A DNA stretch of 47,556 bases from Dehalococcoidia bacterium (lineage in GTDB: Bacteria > Chloroflexota > Dehalococcoidia > Lucifugimonadales > UBA1123), in the NCBI GenBank assembly GCA_021295915.1, contig JAGWBK010000007.1:40298-87853 (forward strand). The letters run 5' to 3'. Below, one piece after another: positions 7,951 through 16,460 of this stretch. Positions within the stretch are counted from its first letter, which is position 1, and each line of letters starts with the position of its first letter. The position numbers were made by a program, and so were the translations under genes. The notes below the pieces were generated by a model. That model did no database searches and was not told the DNA's origin. It saw only the letters and a list, made by a program, of their open reading frames with translations.

Positions 7951-9591
7951 TCAGACGCGAGGGTTGCGAGCCCGTTTGTCGACCAAGCCGTCAACCGTCA
8001 GGATCTTCAGCGTGCTGAGGACAGCCTGGGCAACGCTATCTTCATCCAACTGCCCGGATGCCCTTACGCCAATGCTCTCCACGATTCGGCGTACGCTTCT
8101 GCTTCCATCGATCTCACAGACAAGGCTGGCAACGAATGGGCTGACCGCGACGCCTTCAGGACGCTGAGGACTGATGAGCACATCGCTCCATTGGAACTGT
8201 CCCTCAGCGAAAATTGGCCTCCGATCAACCGTCGCGCCTCGCGCCAAGGCCGGTACGTCTTCAAGGGCTGTATTAGCACCGAAGCCCTTTGCCTTCTCCT
8301 GTCTCTCAGACTCCAGTGCTCTAACCGAACTACTGAACTCCTCAGGTAGGGCCCCCTTGGACAGCACAGCCCGTTCGTAGCCCCTTGCGGACTGCCCGGC
8401 AACGGCACGAACGAACGACTTCCGAGCCTCGTCGTCTTCGGGCTCTCCCAGTATGCGACGACTTTCCCAGAAGTAGGACTCCACTGTCCTGTTGCTCGCG
8501 TAGAAGAGTGCTGCCAGTTCGCGGAAGTGGCTGTACTCCGTGTGATACAGCTCCTGGTACACGCGAGCCGCCGGGCCGCGCATGGAAGGATCGTTGCGGC
8601 AAGCGTCCAGGTAGGCGGCAGCCATGACAGCCGACATCATCGCAAGATGGACTCCCGACGAGAAGAGCGGATCGACGAAGCACGCGGCGTCGCCAACGAG
8701 AATCCACCCCTCGCCAACTGTCTGAGTCGATGTGTAAGACCAGTCTTTGACTACGTGCGGCCCATCTGTCAGACGTGCGCTCGACAGCATCTTGCTGCTC
8801 AGTGATGTGGAATCCAGCTGTCTCCTGAAGTAGCCATCGACACTATATTCCGCGATGCCGGATGCGCCCTGTGCAGAGTCGACGACTATCCCGACGCTGC
8901 TCAGTCCTTTCCACAGCGGAATGTTCCATACCCAGCCGTCCTCGTACGACTCTATGAAGATGTTGCTGTTGTCCGGCTCCGGCAGACGCGCCGATCCCCC
9001 GAAGTACCCAAAGACGGCCATATTCCGGAAGCGCTCATCCCACCGACGCAGTCCAAGAGCCCGTCCCACAATGGCAGACTGCCCACTCGCGTCGACTATC
9101 CACTCAGCTTCGATCGTCCCGCTGGCCCCGTCGTCTGTGCGATAGCTAAGTGAACTGACCTGATCAGCGCCGCAGTCAACGCCAGTGACCTGGCAGCCTT
9201 CGTGGACGTGAACACCAGCAGTACGAGCATTGTCCAGGAGTATCTTGTCGAAGGTCGGACGCCACACCTGGTAGGCGTGAGGATACGTCCGGTTGGTCTC
9301 GCTGAAGTACCAGCTCCAGGGCTCCGGCTCTCGTCCCCAAAGCATGGTCGCTCCCCACTTCTTGGGGAATCCTGCTGCCTCCACCTTGTCGAGCACGCCC
9401 AGCTCTTCCAGCACAGGCATGGAGGCGGGTAGCAGGGACTCACCGACGTGTTGACGGGGAAAACGCTCGCGCTCCAGCAGGGCGACTCGCCAACCTCTCT
9501 TGGCAAGCAGTGTAGCGGCGCTGCTTCCGCCTGGCCCACCGCCGATTACGACGGCATCATAGTTGTCGGTGAGCGACATCACCTCCGTCAC
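7951..9591 (-). CDS. flavin-dependent halogenase-like monooxygenase with C-terminal PqqD-like domain
   Basis: 546 residues starting at GTG with GGAG 6 bases upstream. The N-terminal Rossmann motif 'GGGPGGSSAATLLAKRG' (17-33) binds FAD, and 'GESLLP' (50-55) is typical of the halogenase/geranylgeranyl-reductase branch. Lysines 77-78 in 'GFPKKWGATMLWG' match the position of the active-site lysine of many halogenases. 'GWVWNIP' (219-225) matches the WxWxIP signature that distinguishes halogenases from ordinary monooxygenases. A second FAD motif, 'GDAACFVDPLFSSGVH', follows. After about residue 470 there is an extra domain of about 65 residues resembling PqqD-type winged helices ('VCEIDGSRSVRRIVESI' then 'STLKILTVDGLV'). 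Halogenating activity is inferred from motifs; a reductase or hydroxylase role is possible. No flavin reductase gene is nearby. Confidence 0.78.
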   Translation of the reverse strand: MTEVMSLTDNYDAVVIGGGPGGSSAATLLAKRGWRVALLERERFPRQHVGESLLPASMPVLEELGVLDKVEAAGFPKKWGATMLWGREPEPWSWYFSETNRTYPHAYQVWRPTFDKILLDNARTAGVHVHEGCQVTGVDCGADQVSSLSYRTDDGASGTIEAEWIVDASGQSAIVGRALGLRRWDERFRNMAVFGYFGGSARLPEPDNSNIFIESYEDGWVWNIPLWKGLSSVGIVVDSAQGASGIAEYSVDGYFRRQLDSTSLSSKMLSSARLTDGPHVVKDWSYTSTQTVGEGWILVGDAACFVDPLFSSGVHLAMMSAVMAAAYLDACRNDPSMRGPAARVYQELYHTEYSHFRELAALFYASNRTVESYFWESRRILGEPEDDEARKSFVRAVAGQSARGYERAVLSKGALPEEFSSSVRALESERQEKAKGFGANTALEDVPALARGATVDRRPIFAEGQFQWSDVLISPQRPEGVAVSPFVASLVCEIDGSRSVRRIVESIGVRASGQLDEDSVAQAVLSTLKILTVDGLVDKRARNPRV

Positions 9592-9610
9592 CCCGTACTC
9601 CGATACGGGG

Positions 9611-10642
9611 CTACGACGCCCGCTGGTAGATCTGGATGCGGTGGCGGTTGCTCTCCGTGACGTACAGCCGACCTTCGCCGTCCAGCTTTACTGACACAGG
9701 AGACCAGAACAGCTTCTCGAAGTGAGACGACTCTTCGTGCGGGTCGTCAGGGTCGTATAGTTCGATGTCGGGTTCCAGATCGGCACGGCTCCTGGCCGCG
9801 GCTTCTTCCTTGTTCACGCCAAGAAAGATCTTGGCCCACTCCGACTCTGTGGCCTCACCTCGGAGCTTCTGGACAAACTCTCCGCCAGGTCCGAAGACCT
9901 GCACTCGTTCGTTCCCCCAGTCGGCGACGTATACCAGGCCCCTCTCGTCGACCACTACGCTGGACGGCCGTCTCAGCTCTCCATCGCCCCTTCCAGAATA
10001 GCCGTAGGTCGCCACATAGTCTCCGGTTGCCGTAAACCTCTGCACCCTGTCGTTTCCCCAGTCGGCTACATACACATCGCCATCCGGAGCCACCGCCAGC
10101 CCCCACGGTAAATCAAACTCGCCGTCGCCGGTGCCTTGAGAGCCAAAGCTGTCGATCGAAGCGCCGCTTGCCGTGAACCGCTGCACGCGGTGATTGTGCG
10201 TGTCTGAGACGTACACTGTGTCGTTGGGTCCCACGGCCACGCTTGATGGCCCATCCAACTCGCCCTCAGCGTTGCCGGTCGTTCCCCAGTTCGACAGGAA
10301 GTTGCCTTCGAGGTCGAACACAGAAACTCGATTAGCGTACTCGTCGGCGATGTAGACTCTTCCCTGGCTGTCCTCAGCAATACCGCAGGCTTGGACAAAC
10401 TGACCGTCGCCATTGCCGGCGGCCCCGAACGTACCGTAATAATCGCTGTTGATGTCACACATGGTCACCCGCACACCACGTTCGACGCCGTCGACCGACC
10501 GGTTGACGACATACAGACGCCCATGCGACGTGGGGAGCGTGTCCACAGGGTAGTAGAAGCCGCGTCCCTCCATCACTGACATCCCTACGGTCAGGCTGTA
10601 CTCGAGAATCTTGGACGCTGTCTGTGCTGCACTGGCAACCAA
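9611..10642 (-). CDS. NHL-repeat beta-propeller protein
   Basis: 343 residues with at least five NHL repeats, each with the pattern 'G-x-L-x-x-P-x-x-V/A-V-D...V-Y-V-A-D-x-x-N-x-R-V-Q-x-F' (for example 'VYVADWGNDRVQRF' and 'VYVSDTHNHRVQRF'). These form a six-bladed propeller. The start is TTG at 10642, preceded by a GGAGGA ribosome-binding site 7-8 bases away; no signal peptide is apparent, so it may act in the cytoplasm. Residues about 260-300 ('ESEWAKIFLGVNKEEAAARS...') form an insert between blades. The propeller is a binding scaffold; the ligand is not predictable. It lies between the halogenase-like gene (20 bases downstream) and a DUF1800 gene. Confidence 0.85.
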   Translation of the reverse strand: MVASAAQTASKILEYSLTVGMSVMEGRGFYYPVDTLPTSHGRLYVVNRSVDGVERGVRVTMCDINSDYYGTFGAAGNGDGQFVQACGIAEDSQGRVYIADEYANRVSVFDLEGNFLSNWGTTGNAEGELDGPSSVAVGPNDTVYVSDTHNHRVQRFTASGASIDSFGSQGTGDGEFDLPWGLAVAPDGDVYVADWGNDRVQRFTATGDYVATYGYSGRGDGELRRPSSVVVDERGLVYVADWGNERVQVFGPGGEFVQKLRGEATESEWAKIFLGVNKEEAAARSRADLEPDIELYDPDDPHEESSHFEKLFWSPVSVKLDGEGRLYVTESNRHRIQIYQRAS

Positions 10643-10734
10643 TGGGGTTCCTCCGGTTAGTTAAGCCGCTGGAGCGTTCCGTAACTGAACTGAATCGAGA
10701 CTGACTCGCCCCTCGAGGCGTGACCTCAGGCCGA

Positions 10735-12147
10735 TCACGCCCTCTGGAAATCGTGCGTCGCGGCGGTCAGTCTGAGCATCTCTAAGACCTTGTTCCTGGA
10801 GTGCTCGCCCATTTCCGCACGCTTGCGAAGAACTCCTCGGGTCGCATCAGAGATTGCGATCGCCCCCAGATTCTCGAGGCACAGGGCAACCAGGTCGTCA
10901 GGGGAGGGATCGGGATCTGCGCTAATGATCGAGTCCACCATCCTCCGCACACCTGCCTTGGACTCATCCCCGAGTTGCTCGGATGCGAAGTTGATCCGCT
11001 CGATCAGGGTTCCTGTATCTACCCACTCAACACCCTGGTGCCAGCCCTCGACGCTGGGGGGATTTGTCAACATCTGTCCCATGAAGTTGGTCTGGAAGTA
11101 CCTGTCCAGGATCTCGCGCCTGGGACGGTCGAACTCGTTCGTGAGCCTTAACACACCCGTGACGAACTCAGCCGGGCCCTTCACCTTTTCGTAACGAACG
11201 TCTTCAGACTTGAAGGAGTCCGAGTTGAGCAGGGTTTCCAGCATGGCCTTGATGCTGTGGTCGTTGTCGAAATAGGCCTGAGCCAGGATGTCGATTGCTT
11301 CGGGATCCCTTGGAGGAGTGTATGGCCACGAGGGCACCGGCGGCTCATCGGCTACGAAGAAGTGGTACATGTGCCTGGCGATGAATCGCGCGGTCGCCTC
11401 CTGCTCGCAGATGATCCTGATGATGTCTTCACCGTTAAGGTTGCCCGTATTACCCAGGAAGGTCTTCTCTCCGTCGTCGTGGTCGTCTTCTCTGAACTCG
11501 AAGTGCCATGCGATTCGGCCGTATGGCCAGTCCGAGTCCCGCATCGAGCGCAGCACCATGTACTCGGTGTTGCCAAGCGTCCAGCCTGTGAACGCCCGCG
11601 CGCACTCCTTGATGTCATCCTCGGAGTAGTTCCCGACTCCCATGGAGAAGAGCTCGAGTAGCTCTCGACCCCAGTTCTCGTTGATCGCATCCTTGTGGTT
11701 GTCCTGGTTGTCAAGCCACACGATCATCGCTGGGTCTTTGGCAAGCTCCAGCAGCAGATTGTCGAAGCGGCCCATGCCGTGCAGTCTGAACGTCCTGATC
11801 TGGTCGGACAGCGCCTTTCCGTGAATGACCTTCGGGTATCCGGTGGCAAAGATTCCGTGCCAGAACAGCGCCACTTTTTCGTGAAGGGGCGCCTTGGTCG
11901 TGATCATCCGGTACAGCCAGTGTGCCGGCCCACCCTGGGGTGTCAGCATCCCGGACTGCTCAAAGTGGAACCGCCTTGCGAGGAACACCTCAGCCCACTC
12001 AGGCTCGGACGGATTGATGAGGTCATTGACGGCAGCCTCGTAGCCTCGTTCCGCCCATTCCTCTATCTCGTCACGACTGCCTCCGAAGGCTGCCCGCCGC
12101 AGCAGATGCGCAATCAGGTTGGTGTCAGTCTTGGTGCTCACTACCAT
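10735..12147 (-). CDS. DUF1800 family protein
   Basis: 470 residues. DUF1800 blocks are clear: 'IAHLLRRAAFG' at the start, 'WLYRMITTKAPLHEKVALFWHGIFAT' (about 82-107), 'RTFRLHGMGRFDNLLLELAKDPAMIVWLDN', 'NENWGRELLELFSMG', 'YSEDDIKECARAFTGWT', and the late 'NPPSVEGWHQGVEWVDTGTLIERINF'. The family has no established biochemical function; members are often found beside DUF1501 (sulfatase-like) genes, which are absent here. The ATG at 12147 has an AGGT upstream. No secretion signal is visible. Confidence 0.9.
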   Translation of the reverse strand: MVVSTKTDTNLIAHLLRRAAFGGSRDEIEEWAERGYEAAVNDLINPSEPEWAEVFLARRFHFEQSGMLTPQGGPAHWLYRMITTKAPLHEKVALFWHGIFATGYPKVIHGKALSDQIRTFRLHGMGRFDNLLLELAKDPAMIVWLDNQDNHKDAINENWGRELLELFSMGVGNYSEDDIKECARAFTGWTLGNTEYMVLRSMRDSDWPYGRIAWHFEFREDDHDDGEKTFLGNTGNLNGEDIIRIICEQEATARFIARHMYHFFVADEPPVPSWPYTPPRDPEAIDILAQAYFDNDHSIKAMLETLLNSDSFKSEDVRYEKVKGPAEFVTGVLRLTNEFDRPRREILDRYFQTNFMGQMLTNPPSVEGWHQGVEWVDTGTLIERINFASEQLGDESKAGVRRMVDSIISADPDPSPDDLVALCLENLGAIAISDATRGVLRKRAEMGEHSRNKVLEMLRLTAATHDFQRA

Positions 12148-12231
12148 GTGGTACCTCGCTGGTCGTAATTAGCTACTTTCAGGAGAGATTATTGCAGATG
12201 TGAGTGATAGTCAATTCTGAGCTGTTTACGG

Positions 12232-13797
12232 TCAGTCCCCCTCGAGTCGGGTCAGTTCCGGCCAGATGCTCTGCATTTGCCAGCAATCCAGTGACTGCAG
12301 TCTTGCGCTACCTCCCCTTGCGAAGAGAGAAACGCCCCTGCTGTCTTCACGACCCGGATATACCCGCACTGTCAGGCACTGTCTATCGTTCGCAAACACC
12401 TCAATGACACTGCGGTCGATGAACACTCTGAGTTCGAGAGGTTCGTCCTGTGCCAGTGCCAGAGGGCCGATCTCGGCTGAACGTGCCCAGACGTCGTCTC
12501 TGGCTGACGACTCGGAGACGTCTATCTGGAGCGAGCTGGTCTCGAATCGCCGGTGGTCGTTCGGGTAGAGCGATATCCGCGTTCTCTCCGACCCGTCTGG
12601 GGAGCGCAGGATGTAGAATCCCACTTCCCTCGCCGTTCCAGGATCGATCGTCGCCCTGAGCTCGATTGCCTTGCCTCCGATGCCGTCCAGAATAATTTCC
12701 TCGTTGGCCGGAATCTCCATCGCCCCTACCGAGCGATGGTCAGACCGCAGAGACTCGACCTCACTCACTGGCGCCATCTGAAGTATGTTGGCCGAGTCCA
12801 ACCAGTAGTGACGTGGCAGCGTCATCATCTCGTCGGTCTCTTCTGTATCTCTGCCCTTGTGGAGGTTGAAGATACCCAGATACTGGCCTGAGTCATCTAT
12901 CGTCGCCGAAGGCGCGTGCAGGCTGCCCACGACCCAGGGTCCATAGTTCATGCGCCCGTGCGACTCCGGCGTGAATTGATGAGTGTCGGCGTCGTACCTG
13001 CCTACGTAGTAACGTCCGGCCCGCTTGTGGCTGAAGAGCAGTAGCATGTGCCTGCCGTTGCCGATCGGCCAAAAGTTGGGTACCGCCGCGTCTTCTCCAG
13101 GCTCTGCGAAGAAGGCATCCTCCATCAGGGGGCCCAGGTATTCCCACTCAGAGAGGTCACTGGACCTGAATAGATGGTCGACGCCGACCGCGTCGAATCC
13201 ACGCTGGCCGTCTTGATAGGTGCCGGAGATCGAGTAGTAGCCGTCGTCTTCCTTCCATATGCACGGGTCAAACACGCGGTACCCGGCGTCGCCGGTCCCC
13301 TGGTTGGTTCCTGGAATCACCGGGTTGTCGGGATGCTTCTCCCAGTTCAGCAGGAGGGGATCGGACGCCGTCGCGATGGCGTTGCCGGATTGTGTGCCGT
13401 GATAGATGGCTATCACCCGGTCATCCTCGACGAGTGACTGTCCGCTGAAGCAGTCCCGCTCCACGTCCGGGTAGAGCGCCATTGGGAGATCACGCCAGTG
13501 GATCAGGTCATCGCTCACCGTGTGTCCCCAGTGAACGCGATCTATCCCGACCGGTCTGAACTGGTAGAACATGTGATAACGACCCTGCCACTGGCACAGC
13601 CCGTTCGGGTCATTCATATAGTTTTCAGGCGATGAGAAGTGATAGAGCGGCCTGTAGGGGTCGACCTCGGCCAGTCTCTCGCGCGACTCCCTGAATCTGC
13701 GCACAGTCTCATCGGCCTGGATGGCCCGGAACTGCTCGTCGAGTGTGTCCGGATACACCTCTCCTTTGAGTGGTTCCCCTGAGAACGCCTGTGTCAC
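12232..13797 (-). CDS. glycoside hydrolase family 32 protein (fructan/sucrose-acting type), atypical acid/base motif
   Basis: 521 residues starting at GTG with GGAGGT upstream. GH32 enzymes cleave fructosyl bonds in sucrose, inulin or levan. The five-bladed catalytic propeller starts at residue 51 with 'YHFSSPENYMNDPNG'; D63 in MNDPNG is the expected nucleophile. 'FSGQS' and 'FDPCIW' (D177, stabiliser) follow. A C-terminal beta-sandwich (about 370-510) ends with 'LRVFIDRSVIEVFANDR', a strong GH32 marker. Where most GH32 enzymes have the acid/base Glu in an E-C-P motif, this one reads 'GEDAAVPNFWPIG' (234-246), so the Glu is not at the usual place. No signal peptide is seen, suggesting a cytoplasmic enzyme. 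Confidence 0.88.
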   Translation of the reverse strand: MTQAFSGEPLKGEVYPDTLDEQFRAIQADETVRRFRESRERLAEVDPYRPLYHFSSPENYMNDPNGLCQWQGRYHMFYQFRPVGIDRVHWGHTVSDDLIHWRDLPMALYPDVERDCFSGQSLVEDDRVIAIYHGTQSGNAIATASDPLLLNWEKHPDNPVIPGTNQGTGDAGYRVFDPCIWKEDDGYYSISGTYQDGQRGFDAVGVDHLFRSSDLSEWEYLGPLMEDAFFAEPGEDAAVPNFWPIGNGRHMLLLFSHKRAGRYYVGRYDADTHQFTPESHGRMNYGPWVVGSLHAPSATIDDSGQYLGIFNLHKGRDTEETDEMMTLPRHYWLDSANILQMAPVSEVESLRSDHRSVGAMEIPANEEIILDGIGGKAIELRATIDPGTAREVGFYILRSPDGSERTRISLYPNDHRRFETSSLQIDVSESSARDDVWARSAEIGPLALAQDEPLELRVFIDRSVIEVFANDRQCLTVRVYPGREDSRGVSLFARGGSARLQSLDCWQMQSIWPELTRLEGD

Positions 13798-13905
13798 TTA
13801 CTGACCTCCGTACTCGTAATCGGCATGCTGTAGACCTGTGGTCGAGTATAGCAGTTGACCAATCTGCTAAAGTTGCCCTCGCGAAATCTTCCGATGAGGT
13901 GTCAC

Positions 13906-14781
13906 ATGTCTATCTTGCCGCTCGACCCACACCCCAGAAGGCGCGTTCCCGTGCTCGATTCCGGGATGTCTTACGTCGACACTGGCGTAGGCACCCCGGT
14001 CGTCTTCCTTCACGGCAACCCCACCAGTTCTTTCCTGTGGAGGAACATCATCGCAGAGGTCAAGCCTGCAGCTCGATGCCTCGCTCCCGACCTTATTGGT
14101 ATGGGCCGGTCGGGCAGGGCGCCATCAGGCTCCTACAGGTTCGTCGAACACGCGCGCTACCTCGATGCCTGGTTCGATGCAATTGGAATTAGAGAAGACA
14201 TCATCCTGGTTGGACACGATTGGGGATCGGCGCTGGCGTTCCACTGGGCCAACCGGCACCGCGATCGGATCGCGGGACTCGTCTACATGGAAGCCATCGT
14301 CCAGAGCCTGACGTGGGAACAGTGGCCGGACGCCGCAACCAGGGTGTTCCAGGGGTTCAGGTCGGACTCAGGAGAGTCGATGGTCCTTGATAACAACGTC
14401 TTCGTTGAACGCGTTCTTCCCGGCAGCATCATTCGAGACCTTACAGAACAGGAGATGGCTGTCTACCGGGAACCATTCCTGGAGCCTGGAGAGTCACGTC
14501 GTCCGACTCTCACGTGGCCACGTGAGATCCCGCTGGGTGGCCAACCTGAAGACGTTGTACAGATCGTCGATGACTACTCAGCGTGGTTATCTGGATCAGA
14601 CGTACCCAAGCTCTTCATCAACGCCGACCCTGGGGCCATCTTGACCGGAACTCAACGTGACTATTGCCGGACCTGGCACAACCAGAGAGAGGTCACGGTG
14701 AAGGGCGTCCACTTCATCCAGGAAGATTCACCGGACGAGATCGGACAGTCGATCGTGCAGTGGCTTGGTGATATCGAGTGA
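13906..14781 (+). CDS. haloalkane dehalogenase, subfamily II (DhaA/LinB-like)
   Basis: 291 residues from the ATG at 13906 (AGG 6 bases upstream); earlier in-frame starts (13894, 13855) give tails not typical of the family. An alpha/beta-hydrolase that hydrolyses carbon-halogen bonds of haloalkanes to alcohols. The whole subfamily II catalytic pentad is present with almost the same numbering as DhaA. It consists of halide-binding N38 (HGNP), nucleophile D105 and W106 in 'GHDWGSALAFHW', catalytic acid E129 in 'YMEAI', and base H269 in 'KGVHFIQEDSPDEIG'. A cap domain lies between about 131 and 220. No signal peptide is present. Its stop lies 46 bases before the thpR start. Substrate range cannot be read from sequence, but the dehalogenase call is strong. 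Confidence 0.92.
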   Translation: MSILPLDPHPRRRVPVLDSGMSYVDTGVGTPVVFLHGNPTSSFLWRNIIAEVKPAARCLAPDLIGMGRSGRAPSGSYRFVEHARYLDAWFDAIGIREDIILVGHDWGSALAFHWANRHRDRIAGLVYMEAIVQSLTWEQWPDAATRVFQGFRSDSGESMVLDNNVFVERVLPGSIIRDLTEQEMAVYREPFLEPGESRRPTLTWPREIPLGGQPEDVVQIVDDYSAWLSGSDVPKLFINADPGAILTGTQRDYCRTWHNQREVTVKGVHFIQEDSPDEIGQSIVQWLGDIE

Positions 14782-14827
14782 CAGGCCTCGTCACACTCCT
14801 GATTACCTGGAGAAGGGCCCTGAACTT

Positions 14828-15412
14828 TTGAGTGAAGACAAGGTCCGCTGCTTCATAGCCGTCGAGCTGTCTGCAGAGGCGAAAGCAGAGGTCCAACGAC
14901 TCACCAAGGCCGTTTCAGAACTGGAAATACGCGGCGTTCGAGCGGTCCGGCCTGAAGGAGTGCACGTCACGCTCCGCTTCCTTGGGGACATCGAATCCGA
15001 CGCTGTCCCCAGGGCAATCGCCGCGATTCGCGCCTCGGCATCCCAGTCTCGACCGTTCGACTTGTCTCTAGTCGAGGTTGGCGCTTTTCCCAATACCCGG
15101 TCAGTGAGAGTCCTCTGGGCTGGAGTGTCAGGCGATATTGACGATCTGGAGGAACTTCACGAGCGCGTTGAGAGTGAGTTAGCAGCCGTAGGATTCAGTC
15201 GGGACAGACGCCGTTTCAATCCACATATCACGCTGGCCAGGCTTCGTGAAAGGGTCTTGGGTTCAGACAGGCGCCGGGTCGTTGACAAGGTCTCGACGGT
15301 GGGGCACGCGAGAGTTGCATTCAGGGTGGATGCAATCACTCTCTTCCAGAGCACGCTTCACCCGGAAGGGTCCATCCACACTCCCCTGTGTCGCGTACGG
15401 TTCGTGGACTGA
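14828..15412 (+). CDS. thpR: RNA 2',3'-cyclic phosphodiesterase
   Basis: 194 residues from TTG at 14828, chosen because GGAGAAGGG lies about 10 bases upstream and the length then fits the 2H (LigT/ThpR) family; a TTG at 14765 would overlap the dehalogenase gene. The two HxTx motifs of the 2H phosphoesterase fold are present: 'HVTL' (H46) and 'HITL' (H133), placed symmetrically in a two-lobed fold. ThpR-type enzymes open 2',3'-cyclic phosphates at RNA ends. Other conserved blocks are 'RCFIAVEL', 'AFPNTRSVRVLWAGV' and 'FNPHITLARL'. Co-directional with the dehalogenase and probably co-transcribed. Confidence 0.9.
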   Translation: MSEDKVRCFIAVELSAEAKAEVQRLTKAVSELEIRGVRAVRPEGVHVTLRFLGDIESDAVPRAIAAIRASASQSRPFDLSLVEVGAFPNTRSVRVLWAGVSGDIDDLEELHERVESELAAVGFSRDRRRFNPHITLARLRERVLGSDRRRVVDKVSTVGHARVAFRVDAITLFQSTLHPEGSIHTPLCRVRFVD

Positions 15413-15483
15413 TTGGCGAGGCTGCGATCCCTCCCTGTGAGAGGGCTTGTATCGCGGTGACAATCCGCAGGGAAGGCAACGGA

Positions 15484-16302
15484 TCAGGTTCGATCTCGAT
15501 CGTTGTCGAGTCGAGTCTCGAGTCGCATCAACGCATCCTGTGTGGCCCGGATCTCTCTGACTAGCTCTTCCCGTGAAACCGGAGTTTCTATTTCCCGCAG
15601 TCGTTCCAACTTGGCTTCGTCCAGGTTGTTGATGATGATCGCGATGAACAGGTTGATCACAACGAACGTGCCCACGATTACGAAGCTGACGAAGTAGATC
15701 CAGGCGAGGGAGTGTGCCTCCATTGCCTTGGCCATCACATCAGTCCAGCCCTCCAGTGTAATCACGTTGAATAGGGTGAGCAGAGAGATTCCCAGATTTC
15801 CCCAGCTCTCCGGGTCATTTTCGTGGAAGAGGTGATAGCCCATGATCGCGTAGATGTACACGATGATGCTCATCAACATCATCACGTGTCCGACGCTGGG
15901 GATAGATCGCACCAGCGCAGCGACGATCAGGCGCAGGTCACGGATAGTTGAGATGAGGCGCAGGACTCTCAGCAGCCGCGCGAGCCGGGCGATCATCGCA
16001 AACTGGCCTGTGGCCGGAATGAGTGCGAACACTATCACCAGGAAATCGAAGATATTCCAGCCATCCCTGAAGTACCCGAAGAGACGGGGAGAGGCGGCAA
16101 CCATCTTGAGTATTGCCTCGGCTATGAAGATGACCAGGGCTGCCTGGTTCCCAATGTGGACCCAGTCCCCGTAGCGATCACTCAACGCCGGAGAAGTCCC
16201 AACTCCGAGCAGCACGCCATTGAAGATGATTATCGCTATTATGGCGATCTCGAAGGCTGGCGCGCTGACCACCTTCTCGATAATTTCTATGTAGCGTTTC
16301 AT
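15484..16302 (-). CDS. one-domain voltage-gated cation channel (NaChBac/CavMr type)
   Basis: 272 residues from the ATG at 16302, matching the length of NaChBac (274). It has six membrane helices. S1 is at about 16-34; S2 has 'VIFIAEAILKM' with E62; S3 has 'FDFLVIVFALIP'. S4 carries four arginines at three-residue spacing (R106, R109, R112, R115) in 'IARLARLLRVLRL'. The pore follows with the S6 helix 'FVVINLFIAIIINNL'. The C-terminus (230-272) is acidic/basic and helical, as in the tetramerising coiled coil of these channels. The selectivity filter is 'TLEGWTD' (182-188), unlike the TLESW of sodium-selective relatives and like the Gly-containing filter of the calcium-selective channel CavMr. 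Voltage gating is well supported; calcium selectivity is inference. Transcribed convergently with thpR. Confidence 0.93.
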   Translation of the reverse strand: MKRYIEIIEKVVSAPAFEIAIIAIIIFNGVLLGVGTSPALSDRYGDWVHIGNQAALVIFIAEAILKMVAASPRLFGYFRDGWNIFDFLVIVFALIPATGQFAMIARLARLLRVLRLISTIRDLRLIVAALVRSIPSVGHVMMLMSIIVYIYAIMGYHLFHENDPESWGNLGISLLTLFNVITLEGWTDVMAKAMEAHSLAWIYFVSFVIVGTFVVINLFIAIIINNLDEAKLERLREIETPVSREELVREIRATQDALMRLETRLDNDRDRT

Positions 16303-16391
16303 AATTGTGAACTGGCTATGAGGTTGCGCGGTATCGTAGCACCGCGTCTTGACGCGGCTCAAGACTGACAGTGCCGGACAGGGACATCTCC

Positions 16392-16421
16392 TTGTTTCCG
16401 GCTCAGGCGCTTTGCTATACT
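16392..16421 (+). promoter_or_regulatory. extended -10 promoter of the zinc-binding small protein gene
   Basis: TTGTTT (16392-16397), 18 bases, then TATACT (16416-16421) with an upstream TG at 16413-16414 (TGnTATACT). It predicts a start near 16428, about 33 bases before the GTG codon, and argues against the longer reading frame that begins at 16371. Confidence 0.6.
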
Positions 16422-16460
16422 TTCGCGCGGTCTGAAACGTGGATATTCGAGGAGGTATTT

